Below are positions 41,434-50,901 of a stretch of 64,000 nt of DNA, piece after piece; within the stretch, counting starts at the first letter, position 1; every line of letters begins with the position of its first letter. The notes beneath the pieces were generated by a model. It searched no databases and was not told where the DNA came from. It worked only from the letters and a program-made list of their open reading frames with translations. The DNA comes from Arthrobacter cupressi (lineage in GTDB: Bacteria; Actinomycetota; Actinomycetes; Actinomycetales; Micrococcaceae): the NCBI RefSeq assembly GCF_900099975.1, contig NZ_FNEI01000002.1:62001-126000 (forward strand). Direction: 5' to 3'. Made by a program: the position numbers and the translations under genes.

Positions 41434-42941
41434 GCGCCGTGGTTGACCATGACGTGCTTGGTCCGTGAGTAGTCGTCCAGGGCGTACAGGGAAAGGTCCC
41501 TGCCGTAGCCGGATCCCTTGAACCCGCCCCACGGAACTTCGTTGGCCAGGACCAGGTGGGCGTTCACCCACACGGTACCGAAGTCCAGCTGCTTGGGGAC
41601 GCTGAACGAAAGCCCCGAGTCCTTGGTCCACACGGAGGCGGAGAGCCCGTACGGGGTTTCGTTCGCCCGCTTCACGGCTTCCTCCGTGGACGCGAAGGAT
41701 TCCACGGTGACCACGGGGCCGAAGATTTCGTGGCTGGCGATCGGTGCACCGGTGGGAACATCGGCGATCACCGTCGGTTCGATGAAGTATCCCGGTCCAT
41801 CCAGCGCCGAGCCTCCGACGACGGTCCGCAGCCCGGCGGCCTTCGCCTCCGCGAGTGCCTCCTTGACCCGCTCGAAATGCTGGCGGGAGATCATCGGGCC
41901 GATCTCGACGTCGTCCCCTGCGTCCGGCGCGCCGAGCACCAGGGTGCCGACCTCCTCGGCAAGGAGCCGGGTGAATTCCTCGGCGACGGATTCGTGGACC
42001 AGGACGCGGCAGGCCGCACCGCAGTCCTGGCCGGCGTTCCAGTACCCGGCGTTCCGCACCCCGGCGGCCGCGGTGGCGAGGTCGGCGTCGGGGAAGACCA
42101 CCACGGGCGCCTTGCCGCCGAGCTCCAGGTGGACGCGCTTGACGGAGCGGGCCGCTGTCCCGGCCACCGCCTGCCCGCTGGCCACGCTGCCGGTCAGGGC
42201 CACGAGGGCGATGTCCGGGTGCTCGGAGAGCCGCTGCCCCACGGTGCGGCCCTGTCCGGTGACGACGTTGAGGATGCCGTCCGGGATCTGCCCGGCCACC
42301 AGTTCGGCGAGCTTCAGGGTGGACAGCGGGGTCTGCTCCGAGGGCTTGAGGACCACGCTGTTGCCCGCGGCCAGGATCGGGGCGAGCTTCCAGGCCGCCA
42401 TCAGCAGGGGGTAATTCCACGGGGTGATGACTCCCACTACGCCCACGGGTTCGCGCAGGATCACCGAGGTGTGGCCGGGGGCGTAGTCGCCGCCCGCCAG
42501 GGAGGTCAGGGTGCGGCAGGCGCCGGCCATGAAACGGAAGGTGTCGATGGTGCTGGAGACGTCGTCCTCCGCGACCGCTCCGGGCTTGCCGGTGTTGGCG
42601 GCCTCGAGGCGCTCGAAGACGGCCCGGTTGGCCTCGATGATGTCCGCGATCCGGTGCAGGACTTCCGAGCGTTCCCGCGGGGTGGTGCCACCCCAGGACG
42701 CCTGGGCGGCGACGGCGGCAGCAACGGCGGTGTCGACGTCGGCGGCCGTGCCGGCGGCAACCGAGGCGAGGACTGCGCCGGTGGACGGGTTGAAGACATC
42801 GAGCAGGTCGGCGGAGGCGCCCGGGACGAAGGCGCCGTTGATGAAGTGTCCCGATGGCGGCAGTTCAGGGGCGCTGGTCTGTCCGGGGGCGCGACGGACG
42901 ATGAAGGCAGCGCGCGGCAGGGCGGTCTCGGTGGTGGTCAT
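41430..42941 (-). CDS. Aldehyde dehydrogenase (aminobutyraldehyde/betaine-aldehyde type)
   Basis: 503 aa, NAD(P)-dependent. N176 (TPWNYP), E273 (HLELGGK) and the catalytic C307 (GQDCGAAC) are all present. The sequence is closest in feel to the gamma-aminobutyraldehyde/betaine aldehyde group. With an agmatinase-like enzyme in the same operon, a role in oxidising 4-amino- or 4-guanidinobutyraldehyde is plausible. It is third in a four-gene operon and overlaps the oxidase gene. Confidence 0.88.
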   Translation of the reverse strand: MTTTETALPRAAFIVRRAPGQTSAPELPPSGHFINGAFVPGASADLLDVFNPSTGAVLASVAAGTAADVDTAVAAAVAAQASWGGTTPRERSEVLHRIADIIEANRAVFERLEAANTGKPGAVAEDDVSSTIDTFRFMAGACRTLTSLAGGDYAPGHTSVILREPVGVVGVITPWNYPLLMAAWKLAPILAAGNSVVLKPSEQTPLSTLKLAELVAGQIPDGILNVVTGQGRTVGQRLSEHPDIALVALTGSVASGQAVAGTAARSVKRVHLELGGKAPVVVFPDADLATAAAGVRNAGYWNAGQDCGAACRVLVHESVAEEFTRLLAEEVGTLVLGAPDAGDDVEIGPMISRQHFERVKEALAEAKAAGLRTVVGGSALDGPGYFIEPTVIADVPTGAPIASHEIFGPVVTVESFASTEEAVKRANETPYGLSASVWTKDSGLSFSVPKQLDFGTVWVNAHLVLANEVPWGGFKGSGYGRDLSLYALDDYSRTKHVMVNHGA

Positions 42942-42975
42942 GGCAGTGGTTCCAATCTTTCGGAGTGGTCGTGGG

Positions 42976-43030
42976 GCTGGTGGGCGCCGGCTCAGGCGGC
43001 GTCGCGGTTCAGGCCGCGTCGCCCACCAGC
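42976..43030. other. Hairpin and imperfect tandem repeat at the 3' end of the NCS1 gene
   Basis: GCTGGTGGGCG (42976-42986) pairs with CGCCCACCAGC (43020-43030). Inside the loop, TCAGGCGGCGTCGCGG is followed by a near copy, TCAGGCCGCGTCGC. The structure spans the NCS1 stop codon and the 67-bp gap before the aldehyde dehydrogenase. It may reduce read-through or protect an mRNA end. Confidence 0.55.
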
Positions 43031-44475
43031 GCGGGGGTGGGGGAGTCTGCGGGTTCCGAGCTTTTGCCCAGGGTCCGGGCGACGCGGGCCGCGGCGTAGT
43101 ACAGGGGCGCCACGACGATCAGCCCGACGATCCAGGAGAGGTCCACGCCGCCCATCGCGGCGGCGACCGGGCCGGTGTAGACGGCGGTGGCGGTGAACGG
43201 AATCTGGATGAGGGCGCCGGCGATGTAGGAACCGATGGCGACCCAGTTGAACCGCCCGTACACGCCGCCGTCGCGCCTGAAGAAGTCGTCCACGCGGTAG
43301 TGGCCGTGCCGCAGCAGGTAGTAGTCCACCAGGTTGATGGCCGTCCACGGCACCAGGACGTACATCAGGAAGGACAGGAAGTTGGTGTAGAAGAGGATGA
43401 AGTTGTCCCGGGCGAACAGGGCCACGGACACCGCCACGGCGAAGAGGATGATGGCGGCCACGCTGCGGGTCTTGGCCTTGGGCATCCAGTCCGGTTTGAA
43501 GGTCTGGCCGACGGTGAGGCTGCACAGGACGCCGCAGTAGAGGTTCATGGCGTTCGAGGCGGCCACCCCGAGGCAGAAGATGCCGATGATCACCGCCGTG
43601 AGGGGCTGGAGCTGCGAGCCGAGGTCTCCGACGATATCGGCGCCGGCGGGGTCTCCGGAGAGGGTGAGTGCCACCGAGCCCACGAGGGCGCCGAGCACCA
43701 TCGGGAAGAGCGTGCCCAGCACGCAGCCGGAGTAGGACGCCCAGAACGCCGGCCGCGAACCGGTGCCCTGTGGCAGGTAGCGGGAGTAGTCGGAAACGTA
43801 GGGTGCGTAGGCCAGCTGCCAGAGGGCCGAGACGGAGACGGTGCCCATGAAGCCGGCCCAGTTGAAGCTTCCTTGCTCCAGGAGCCCGGCGGGCAGGCCG
43901 TTGACGAAGAGGACCCAGATGAACGCCACCACCAGGGCGATGCCGGCCACGATGCTGAGGAATTTCGCGTAGGCGTGGATGATCCGGTAGCCGAAGATCG
44001 TGGCGATGACGCTCACCACGCCGAGGATCACGATCCCGGAGTCCACGCCGATCCCGGGGTAGACCGCGGCCATCGCTTCGCCGCCGAAGACGAGGTTGGC
44101 GGCGAAGAAGCCGGCGTACATGATCACCACGATGAAAACGATCAGCAGGGCGCCGAAGGAGCCGAACTGCCCCCGCGTCTGGATCATCTGGGCGACGCCC
44201 AACTGCGGCCCCTGGGCGGAATGCAGGGCCATGAAGATGCCGCCGATGAGGTTGCCGAGGATGATCCCGACGACGGCGGTGGTGAAGTCGAGCCCGAAGA
44301 CAGTGGTGGCGAGTCCGCCGGTCACGATCGTCATGATCATGATGTTGGAGCCGAACCAGATGGTGAACAGGTCGCGGGGCTTGCCGTGCCGTTCGTTCAG
44401 CGGGATGGGCTGGATGGTCTTGTCCTCCAGCCGGGGCACCTCCTTGACGGCCTGCGGGCCGATTGCGGTGCTCAT
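43009..44475 (-). CDS. NCS1-family permease (nucleobase/allantoin/hydantoin type)
   Basis: 488 aa, about twelve helices. The N-terminus DLFTIWFGSNIMIMTIVTGG and the LIGGIFMALHSAQGPQLGVA block are typical of NCS1 cation symporters. Known substrates are purines, cytosine, allantoin, hydantoins and thiamine. Here the agmatinase-like enzyme directly upstream, with ATGA overlap, suggests a guanidino or ureido compound. Confidence 0.88.
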   Translation of the reverse strand: MSTAIGPQAVKEVPRLEDKTIQPIPLNERHGKPRDLFTIWFGSNIMIMTIVTGGLATTVFGLDFTTAVVGIILGNLIGGIFMALHSAQGPQLGVAQMIQTRGQFGSFGALLIVFIVVIMYAGFFAANLVFGGEAMAAVYPGIGVDSGIVILGVVSVIATIFGYRIIHAYAKFLSIVAGIALVVAFIWVLFVNGLPAGLLEQGSFNWAGFMGTVSVSALWQLAYAPYVSDYSRYLPQGTGSRPAFWASYSGCVLGTLFPMVLGALVGSVALTLSGDPAGADIVGDLGSQLQPLTAVIIGIFCLGVAASNAMNLYCGVLCSLTVGQTFKPDWMPKAKTRSVAAIILFAVAVSVALFARDNFILFYTNFLSFLMYVLVPWTAINLVDYYLLRHGHYRVDDFFRRDGGVYGRFNWVAIGSYIAGALIQIPFTATAVYTGPVAAAMGGVDLSWIVGLIVVAPLYYAAARVARTLGKSSEPADSPTPALVGDAA

Positions 44476-45467
44476 GATGCGCTCCGGGCGGCCAGTGACA
44501 GCTCGTTGGTGTCCTCGCGGCTTCCCTTCACCATCAGGCCGAGCAGGTCGAAGACGAGGGTGGCCGCCGCCACCGAAGTGATGTCCGCGTGGTCGTAGGC
44601 CGGGGCGACCTCGACGACGTCGGCGCCCACGATGTTGATTCCCTCCAGCCCACGGAGCAGGGCGAGCAGTTCGCGGGAGTGAAGCCCGCCCATTTCGGGG
44701 GTGCCGGTGCCGGGGGCGTAGGACGGGTCGAGGACGTCGATGTCGATCGACACGTACACGGGGGTGTCGCCCAGGCGTTCCTTCACCTGTTCGATCGCCG
44801 CGGGCACTCCGAGGGTGTCCAGGTCCGAGCAGCGGATGATCTGGAAACCGAACTCATGGTCGCGGAGGAAATCGTTGCGGTCATAGACCGGGCCGCGGAT
44901 GCCCACGTGCATGGAGCGGTCCTGGACCAGCAGGCCCTCTTCGAAGGCGCGGCGGAAGATGGTGCCGTGGGTGACGGGCTGGTCGAAGTACGTGTCCCAG
45001 GTGTCCAGGTGCGCGTCGAAGTGCAGCAGCGCCACGGGCCCGTGGACGGTGTTCAAGGCCCGCAGCATGGGCAGGGCGATGGTGTGGTCCCCGCCGATGG
45101 AGATCAGCCGCTTGCCTTCGCCGAGGAGCGGCAGGGCCTGCTCCTCGATTTCGCGGACGGCCCGGGTGATGTCGTACGGCGTGCAGACGATGTCTCCGGC
45201 GTCCACCACCTGGACCTCCCGCACGGGTTCCACGTCGAGTTCAACGTGGTAGCCGGGGCGCAGGAGGCGCGAGGCCTCGCGGACGGCCGCCGGACCGAAG
45301 CGGGCGCCCGGACGGAAGGAGGTGCCGCCGTCGAACGGGACGCCGACCACTGCGATGTCGTAGTCGGGAACGCGGTCGATCTGCGGGAGCCGGGCGAAAG
45401 TGCCAAGCCCCGCGAAGCGTGGAACCTTGGTGGCGTCGACGGGGCCAACGGGCTGGTGGACAGTCAT
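44472..45467 (-). CDS. Agmatinase/guanidinobutyrase-type ureohydrolase
   Basis: 331 aa. It releases urea from a guanidino compound with two Mn ions. The metal motifs are SIGGDHTIA, HFDAHLDTWD and SIDIDVLDPSYAPGTGTPE, the complete arginase-superfamily set. The ATG at 45467 (MTVHQPVGPVD) gives a normal family length; the open frame extends a further 38 codons without a ribosome site. It is first in the operon. Agmatinase, guanidinobutyrase and guanidinopropionase cannot be told apart from motifs alone; the aldehyde dehydrogenase and permease fit the guanidinobutyrate branch. Confidence 0.88.
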   Translation of the reverse strand: MTVHQPVGPVDATKVPRFAGLGTFARLPQIDRVPDYDIAVVGVPFDGGTSFRPGARFGPAAVREASRLLRPGYHVELDVEPVREVQVVDAGDIVCTPYDITRAVREIEEQALPLLGEGKRLISIGGDHTIALPMLRALNTVHGPVALLHFDAHLDTWDTYFDQPVTHGTIFRRAFEEGLLVQDRSMHVGIRGPVYDRNDFLRDHEFGFQIIRCSDLDTLGVPAAIEQVKERLGDTPVYVSIDIDVLDPSYAPGTGTPEMGGLHSRELLALLRGLEGINIVGADVVEVAPAYDHADITSVAAATLVFDLLGLMVKGSREDTNELSLAARSAS

Positions 45468-45558
45468 GGGGGAGAATCCTTCACGTTGCGCTGGGGGCCT
45501 GCTGCCTCTGCAGGTCCTTCCATCATTAGTGATCGGCGTCACGTGGCCTATCGAGCGA

Positions 45559-45588
45559 TTGACTACAAATAACAGGGGCACCTATACA
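45559..45588 (+). promoter_or_regulatory. Promoter of the PucR-type regulator gene
   Basis: TTGACT (45559-45564), 18-bp spacer, TATACA (45583-45588), which overlaps the palindrome ACATATGT (45586-45593). The start codon is 66 bp further on. The divergent ureohydrolase promoter must lie in the same 186-bp gap. Confidence 0.6.
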
Positions 45589-45653
45589 TATGTCTAAGAG
45601 CGCCGGAATTCCGGGCCGGTGAAGGGCATGCAGACAAGGAACGGAGCCTGACC

Positions 45654-47147
45654 ATGGCCATGACGGTGGCGGAACTGCTCGCCGAGCCGCAACTGGGGTT
45701 GCGCCTGCTGGCGGGCGCCGGCGGCATGGGAAACCGCATCACTTGGGCCCACACCTCGGACCTGCCGCGGCTCTGGGAATGGACCACGGGCGGCGAAATC
45801 ATGATGACCAACGGCATGTCCATTCCGGCCGACGCCGAGGGGCAGGTCGAGCTCGCACGGGAGCTGGTGAAGGCGGGCGCGAGCGCGCTGGCGGTCGGCG
45901 AAAAGATGCACGCCCCGGAGCTCCGTCCCGAACTGATCGAGGCCTGCGATTCCCTGCCCCTTCCGCTCATCAACATTCCCTACCCGCTGCCGTTCATCGC
46001 CATCGCCCGGACGGTGGCGGAGGCCTCCCTGATCGAGGAGTCGCGCCGGCTGCGGCAGACCGCCAGGATCTATGACCTGTTGCGGTTGGCGGGGGCGGAC
46101 GATCACGGGCGGCGCCTGCTGCAGGGCCTGGCCGCTGAACTTGGCTCCAGGCTTTTCGTCATCGACCGGCGGTGCCTGGACCCCTGGCACCCGGACTGGG
46201 AGAAGCTGCCCGGGGAACTGTCCGGCTGGCTCGCCGGGAAGGTGGGGAAGGCGCCAGGCACGGTGAAGAATTTCCAATGGCTGCGGATGGGGGAGCAGCA
46301 CGTGCTGATGATGGACATTCCCACCCATGCGAACGCCCTGCTGCTGGTCCTGCCGGACACCGAGCAGCATCCCGACGCGGTGGTCCTGCTCCATGCGGCC
46401 ACGGTCCTGGGCCTCGAACTGTCCCGCACGGTGCTGGCGCTCGAAGGCCAGCGACGGCTGGGATCCGAGTTCCTCCTGCAGGCCTTCGACGGGCGCTACG
46501 GTGTGGCCGAACTTGAACGCCGGCTGGGCGAGTTCGGCATCCCCGCGCAAGACTTCGTGGTGGTGTCCATGTCCGGGGAAAACGGGGACCTGGCCAACGT
46601 CCACGTGGACCTGTGGGGACATGGATTCGCCTCCGCATGCCTGAACCGGGCCGGCCGCCTGCACCTCCTTGTTTCGAAGGAATGCCCGGCGGAACTGATG
46701 CGGCACGTGGTCAGCGGCTCCGTCCGGATCGGGGTGAGCGCGCCGGCCGGGGTGTCCGGGATCCAGACAGCACTGCAGGAATCGCTGTGGTCGCTCGGCA
46801 CCGCGGAGAACAGCGCCCGGCAACTGGTGCGGTATCCCGAAGGGCCGTCCTGGTTGGGCCTGACGAGCCATGAGGAGGGCGCCGCGCTCGTCCAGCGACT
46901 GCTGGGGCCGGTCATTGACTACGAGCGCGGCCGTGAACCGGACCTGATGCACACCCTGAAGGTCTACCTGGACACCCAGCGCTCCTGGCAGAAGACGGCG
47001 GCCGTGCTTTTCACGCACCGCCAGACCGTGATCTACCGGATCCGGAAGATCGGCGAGCTGACGGGGCTGGACATGGGCGAAACGTCCACCCTCGCCCAGC
47101 TGTGGTTTGCCCTGCAGATCCACGAAGCCATGGATTTCCCCACCTGA
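45654..47147 (+). CDS. PucR-family transcriptional regulator
   Basis: 497 aa. The N-terminal PucR ligand domain (about 5-120, TVAELLAEPQLGLRLLAGAG) is followed by a central GGDEF-like regulatory region and a C-terminal HTH_30 (TLKVYLDTQRSWQKTAAVLF, THRQTVIYRIRKIGELTG). PucR-type proteins activate purine, GABA and amine catabolism. It is divergent from the ureohydrolase/NCS1/aldehyde dehydrogenase/oxidase operon and is its likely activator. The start at 45654 follows GGAACGGAG. Confidence 0.9.
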   Translation: MAMTVAELLAEPQLGLRLLAGAGGMGNRITWAHTSDLPRLWEWTTGGEIMMTNGMSIPADAEGQVELARELVKAGASALAVGEKMHAPELRPELIEACDSLPLPLINIPYPLPFIAIARTVAEASLIEESRRLRQTARIYDLLRLAGADDHGRRLLQGLAAELGSRLFVIDRRCLDPWHPDWEKLPGELSGWLAGKVGKAPGTVKNFQWLRMGEQHVLMMDIPTHANALLLVLPDTEQHPDAVVLLHAATVLGLELSRTVLALEGQRRLGSEFLLQAFDGRYGVAELERRLGEFGIPAQDFVVVSMSGENGDLANVHVDLWGHGFASACLNRAGRLHLLVSKECPAELMRHVVSGSVRIGVSAPAGVSGIQTALQESLWSLGTAENSARQLVRYPEGPSWLGLTSHEEGAALVQRLLGPVIDYERGREPDLMHTLKVYLDTQRSWQKTAAVLFTHRQTVIYRIRKIGELTGLDMGETSTLAQLWFALQIHEAMDFPT

Positions 47148-47214
47148 CCCCGCGACGCAGCCGGGGGTGGCGCCTAGAGTGTTAGCGACACCATCCCTTT
47201 CAGAGGAGTGCGCG

Positions 47215-48087
47215 ATGAGAATTGCTGTCACTGGCGGAAGCGGCAAGCTTGGCCGGAACGTGGTCCGGGGCCTGAAGAAGGACGGCCACGAGGTGTTGAA
47301 CCTGGATCGGGAAGGCCGGAAGGGGCCCGGGTACGTGAACGTTGACCTGCGCAACTACGGTCAGGTCCTCGATGCCATCCTTGGCCTGGATGACCGGCAC
47401 AGCGGATTCGACGCGGTGGTGCACTTGGCGGCCATCCCCGCCCCGGGATTGGCGCCGGACGCCGCAACTTTCGAAAACAACATGCTCTCCACCTACAACG
47501 TCTTCCAGGCCGCGCGACGGGCGGGAATCAAGAAGATCGTCTATGCCTCCAGCGAGACCGTCCTTGGCCTGCCCTTTGACATCGCACCGCCGTATATCCC
47601 GGTGGACGAGGAATACCCGGCCCGGCCCGAGAGCACGTACTCGCTGGTCAAGCACCTCGAAGAGCAGATGGCCATCCAGTTCACGCGCTGGGACCCCGAA
47701 CTGAGCATCGTGGCCCTGCGCTTCTCCAACGTGATGGACCCCGAGGATTATGAGGCGTTCCGGTCCTTCGACGCCGATGCCAGGCTCCGGAAGTGGAACC
47801 TGTGGGGCTACATCGACGCCCGTGACGGGGCACAGGTGGTGGCCCGCGCCCTCGAGAACGGGCAGCCGGGATTCGAGGCGTTCATCATCGCTGCCTCGGA
47901 CACGGTCATGGAGAGATCAAGCGCGGAACTGGCCGCCGAAGTCTTTCCCGGCGTCGAGGTGGTCAAGGAACTGGACCGGCACGAAACCCTGTTGTCCATC
48001 GACAAGGCACGCCGGCTGCTGGGCTACGAGCCCGAGCACAGCTGGCGCGACTACCACTCGAACCGGACCACGCCCACTGAAGACTGA
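47215..48087 (+). CDS. NAD(P)-dependent epimerase/dehydratase (extended SDR)
   Basis: 290 aa, Rossmann fold. The nucleotide loop is TGGSGKLG (6-13), D30-region LNLDREG favours NAD, and the catalytic Y-x3-K is in STYSLVKHLEE, with an upstream serine in YASSETV. The family includes UDP-glucose 4-epimerases and uronate dehydrogenases; the short length points to a uronate-dehydrogenase-like or other sugar oxidoreductase. GAGGAG precedes the ATG at 47215. The aldo-keto reductase follows after 18 bp, so the two are one operon. Confidence 0.83.
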   Translation: MRIAVTGGSGKLGRNVVRGLKKDGHEVLNLDREGRKGPGYVNVDLRNYGQVLDAILGLDDRHSGFDAVVHLAAIPAPGLAPDAATFENNMLSTYNVFQAARRAGIKKIVYASSETVLGLPFDIAPPYIPVDEEYPARPESTYSLVKHLEEQMAIQFTRWDPELSIVALRFSNVMDPEDYEAFRSFDADARLRKWNLWGYIDARDGAQVVARALENGQPGFEAFIIAASDTVMERSSAELAAEVFPGVEVVKELDRHETLLSIDKARRLLGYEPEHSWRDYHSNRTTPTED

Positions 48088-48105
48088 AACGAACTAAGGA
48101 GCAGC

Positions 48106-49137
48106 ATGGAATACCGCACACTGGGCAGCAGCGGTGCTGTCGTGTCCGCTTACGCGCTGGGAACCATGACCTTCGGGGCCGAGGCGAGCGAAGAGACGTC
48201 CCACCTCATCCTGGACGACTACCTCGACGCCGGCGGCAACCTCCTGGACACCGCCGATGTCTACAGCCAGGGCGCGTCCGAGGAAATCATCGGCCGTTGG
48301 TTGGGCAGCCGGAGCGGCGCGCGGGATCGGGTGGTGCTCGCCACCAAGGGACGTTTTCCGATGGGACAAGGCCCCAATGACCTCGGCACGTCACGCCGGC
48401 ATTTGGGCAAGGCACTGGACGACTCCCTGCGGCGCCTGGGTGTTGAGCAGATCGACCTGTACCAAATGCACGCCTGGGACCCCATCACCCCGCTGGAAGA
48501 GACCCTGCGCTTCCTGCACGACTCCGTCTGCAACGGAAAGATCGCCTACTACGGCTTCTCCAATTTCCTCGGCTGGCAGCTGACGAAGGCCGTCCACCTG
48601 GCGAAGGCACACGGCTGGAACCTTCCGGTCACCCTGCAGCCCCAGTACAACCTGCTGGTGCGGGACATTGAACTGGAGATTGTTCCCGCGGCGCTCGACG
48701 CTGGCATCGGCCTCCTGCCGTGGTCGCCGCTGGGCGGTGGCTGGCTTTCGGGCAAGTACAGGCGCGATGTGGACCCGACCGGGGCTACCCGGCTGGGGGA
48801 GAACCCGAAGCGCGGCATGGAAGCCTGGGAAGCCCGGAACGCGGACGAACACACCTGGCGGGTCCTCGACGCGGTCGAGGCGACAGCATCGTTGCACTCC
48901 GTCAGCCAGTCACAAGTTGCCCTCGCATGGCTGGCCGGCAGGCCGGCGGTGACATCCGTGATCCTGGGCGCACGGACACGCGATCAGCTGGCGGACAATC
49001 TGGCGGCGGCCGATCTTGAGCTGACAACCGAGGACATCGAGCGGCTGAACGGGGCGAGCAACCCCAGGCTCGGGGTGTATCCGTACGGGCCGAACGCGCA
49101 GGAACAACGCAGCCGCAAGATCGCCGGCGGCCGCTGA
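48106..49137 (+). CDS. Aldo/keto reductase
   Basis: 343 aa, TIM barrel, NADPH-dependent. The catalytic tetrad is visible: D and Y in LLDTADVYSQG, K in VLATKG, H in LYQMHAWD. The cofactor region includes LLPWSPLGGGWLSGKY and the C-terminal VILGARTRDQLADNL. Aryl-alcohol and sugar dehydrogenase types share these blocks. It is co-transcribed with the SDR gene, suggesting two steps of one carbonyl or sugar conversion. Confidence 0.9.
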   Translation: MEYRTLGSSGAVVSAYALGTMTFGAEASEETSHLILDDYLDAGGNLLDTADVYSQGASEEIIGRWLGSRSGARDRVVLATKGRFPMGQGPNDLGTSRRHLGKALDDSLRRLGVEQIDLYQMHAWDPITPLEETLRFLHDSVCNGKIAYYGFSNFLGWQLTKAVHLAKAHGWNLPVTLQPQYNLLVRDIELEIVPAALDAGIGLLPWSPLGGGWLSGKYRRDVDPTGATRLGENPKRGMEAWEARNADEHTWRVLDAVEATASLHSVSQSQVALAWLAGRPAVTSVILGARTRDQLADNLAAADLELTTEDIERLNGASNPRLGVYPYGPNAQEQRSRKIAGGR

Positions 49138-49145
49138 AGGCCGGA

Positions 49146-49184
49146 AGCTGCAAGGGGCCCGGTGCTACCCGGCCCCTTGCAGCT
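49146..49184. terminator. Bidirectional terminator between aldo/keto reductase and amidase genes
   Basis: 14-bp perfect stem AGCTGCAAGGGGCC/GGCCCCTTGCAGCT (49146-49159 with 49171-49184) in the 51-bp gap between convergent genes. Confidence 0.75.
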
Positions 49185-49188
49185 CAGC

Positions 49189-50901
49189 TCAGCCCAGCCG
49201 CGGTGTCCGCTGCGGCTCAGTGCGGCGGGAGCCGGTGGCTTCGAAAGCCGCCGCGAGGGCCAGCAGCGCGGTGTCGTCGTAGGCGCGGCCTGCGAAGGTC
49301 AGGCCCACGGGCATGCCGATGTCGGCCATCGTTCCCATCGGCACGGTGACCGTGGGAATCCCCAGGTGGCGGGGCACCAGGTTGCCGTTGGCCACCCAGA
49401 CGCCGTTGCGCCAGCCGAGGTCCGCGGAGGCCGGGTTCACGTCCATGTCCGCCGGTCCGACGTCGGCGGCGGCCGGGAAGATCACGGCGTCAAGGCCCAG
49501 CCCGTCCATCCATTCTTCGAGGTCCAGTTTGCGGGTCAGCTCCAGGCCCCGCACACCGGCGGCCAGTTCCGGGATCTCCGTCATCGGCTGCTCCGGGTTG
49601 GAGCGGATGTGGGCGGGGTAGCCGGAAATGTTGTCGTCGAACCCGTCGTAACGGTCCGGCAGGGCACCGTCCGGATGCGGGAAGATCGCCGCGCCGTCCA
49701 CCTGCGCCAGCGAATCCAGGGCCGGGTCGCCGTTGGCCGCCAGGAAGTCATTCCAGGACCAAGCGGACAGGTCCACGATTTCGCGGTGCAGGTACTCCGG
49801 GCTGACCAGTCCGCGGGTGGCGATGGTGGGTGCGCCCGGCCGGTCGCCCTCGTAGTTGCTCACCACGGGGAAGTCCACCAACACCACCTCGGCACCGGCG
49901 GCCTCCAGGTCACGCCGCGCGGCTTCCCAGAGATCGATCACGGAGGCACGGGTCTCGATCCGCTGCCCGGTAGGTCCGCCGATTCCCGCAGCTCCCTCGG
50001 TTCCGGCCTCGGCGTCGGCGTTCACATACATCCGCGGCACCCCGAAACGCTTGCCCCGCAAAGCCGCCCGGCCGCCGTCGGGATCTGCCGGAGCGAGCGC
50101 CGGGTAGGATTCCGGCCGCACCTCGGAGGCCTTCGGGATTTCCACCCACGGCTGCACGCGCCAGAAGTCGCCGCGCGCCTCGGCGTCGTCCGCCACGATC
50201 ACGTCCAGCAACTCCAGCAGGTCCGCCATGGAGCGGGTGTGCGGGACCACCACGTCCATCGTGGGGACCAGCGGCCAGTTGCCGCGCACCGAGATCACGC
50301 CGCGGGAGGGCGTGTATGCGCACAGGGCATTGTTCGACGCCGGTGCGCGGCCGCTTGACCACGTCTCCTCGCCCAGGCCGAAGGCACCGAAGCTGGCCGC
50401 CGTCGCGGTGCCAGAGCCGTTGGAGGAACCGGAGCCGAAGGCCGCCGTCAGGAAGTCGGCGTTGTACGGGCTCTCGGCCCGGCCGTAAACTCCGCGCTGC
50501 ATGCCGCCGTTGGCCATGGGCGGCATGTTGGTCAGGCCGATCAGCACGGCGCCGGCGTCGCGCAGGCGTTCGATGGTGAAGGCGTCCCGCTGCGCCACGA
50601 GGTCCTTGAACGCCGGCGACCCGGCGGCGGCGGTGAGGCCCTTGGCCAGGTATGAGTCCTTGGCGGTGTAGGGGATGCCCTCCAAGTGACCCCGGCTCTC
50701 GCCGCGGGCGCGGCGCTCGTCCGAGGCGATGGCATCGGCGCGGGCGTCCGGGTTCATGACCACCATGGCGTTGAGTTCGCCGTCGTAGGCCGCGATGCGT
50801 TCCAGGTACGCGTCCAGGAGTTCAAGCGAGGTGGTTTCGCCGGATTCCAGGGCAGCGCGAAGCCGGGCGATGGACGCCTCGACGACGTCGAAGCGGGCCA
50901 T
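49189..50901 (-). CDS. Amidase (amidase-signature family)
   Basis: 570 aa, cytosolic. The Ser-cisSer-Lys triad is visible: K in PYTAKDSYLA, and the two serines in GSSNGSGTATAASFGAFGLG. The protein is longer than GatA by an extended C-terminal region (LDLEEWMDGLGLDAVIFPAA). Its TAATG coupling to the agmatine deiminase suggests that it hydrolyses N-carbamoylputrescine or a related ureido product, a job done elsewhere by a nitrilase-family enzyme. That role is an inference. Confidence 0.87.
   Translation of the reverse strand: MARFDVVEASIARLRAALESGETTSLELLDAYLERIAAYDGELNAMVVMNPDARADAIASDERRARGESRGHLEGIPYTAKDSYLAKGLTAAAGSPAFKDLVAQRDAFTIERLRDAGAVLIGLTNMPPMANGGMQRGVYGRAESPYNADFLTAAFGSGSSNGSGTATAASFGAFGLGEETWSSGRAPASNNALCAYTPSRGVISVRGNWPLVPTMDVVVPHTRSMADLLELLDVIVADDAEARGDFWRVQPWVEIPKASEVRPESYPALAPADPDGGRAALRGKRFGVPRMYVNADAEAGTEGAAGIGGPTGQRIETRASVIDLWEAARRDLEAAGAEVVLVDFPVVSNYEGDRPGAPTIATRGLVSPEYLHREIVDLSAWSWNDFLAANGDPALDSLAQVDGAAIFPHPDGALPDRYDGFDDNISGYPAHIRSNPEQPMTEIPELAAGVRGLELTRKLDLEEWMDGLGLDAVIFPAAADVGPADMDVNPASADLGWRNGVWVANGNLVPRHLGIPTVTVPMGTMADIGMPVGLTFAGRAYDDTALLALAAAFEATGSRRTEPQRTPRLG

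Noticed and set aside
41434-42420. 768-residue minus-strand ORF reaching upstream of the FAD oxidase, suggesting a fusion
   Set aside because: The upstream part is the aldehyde dehydrogenase gene read in another frame and is low-complexity Arg/Gly/Pro; the oxidase starts at 41433 by ATGA overlap.
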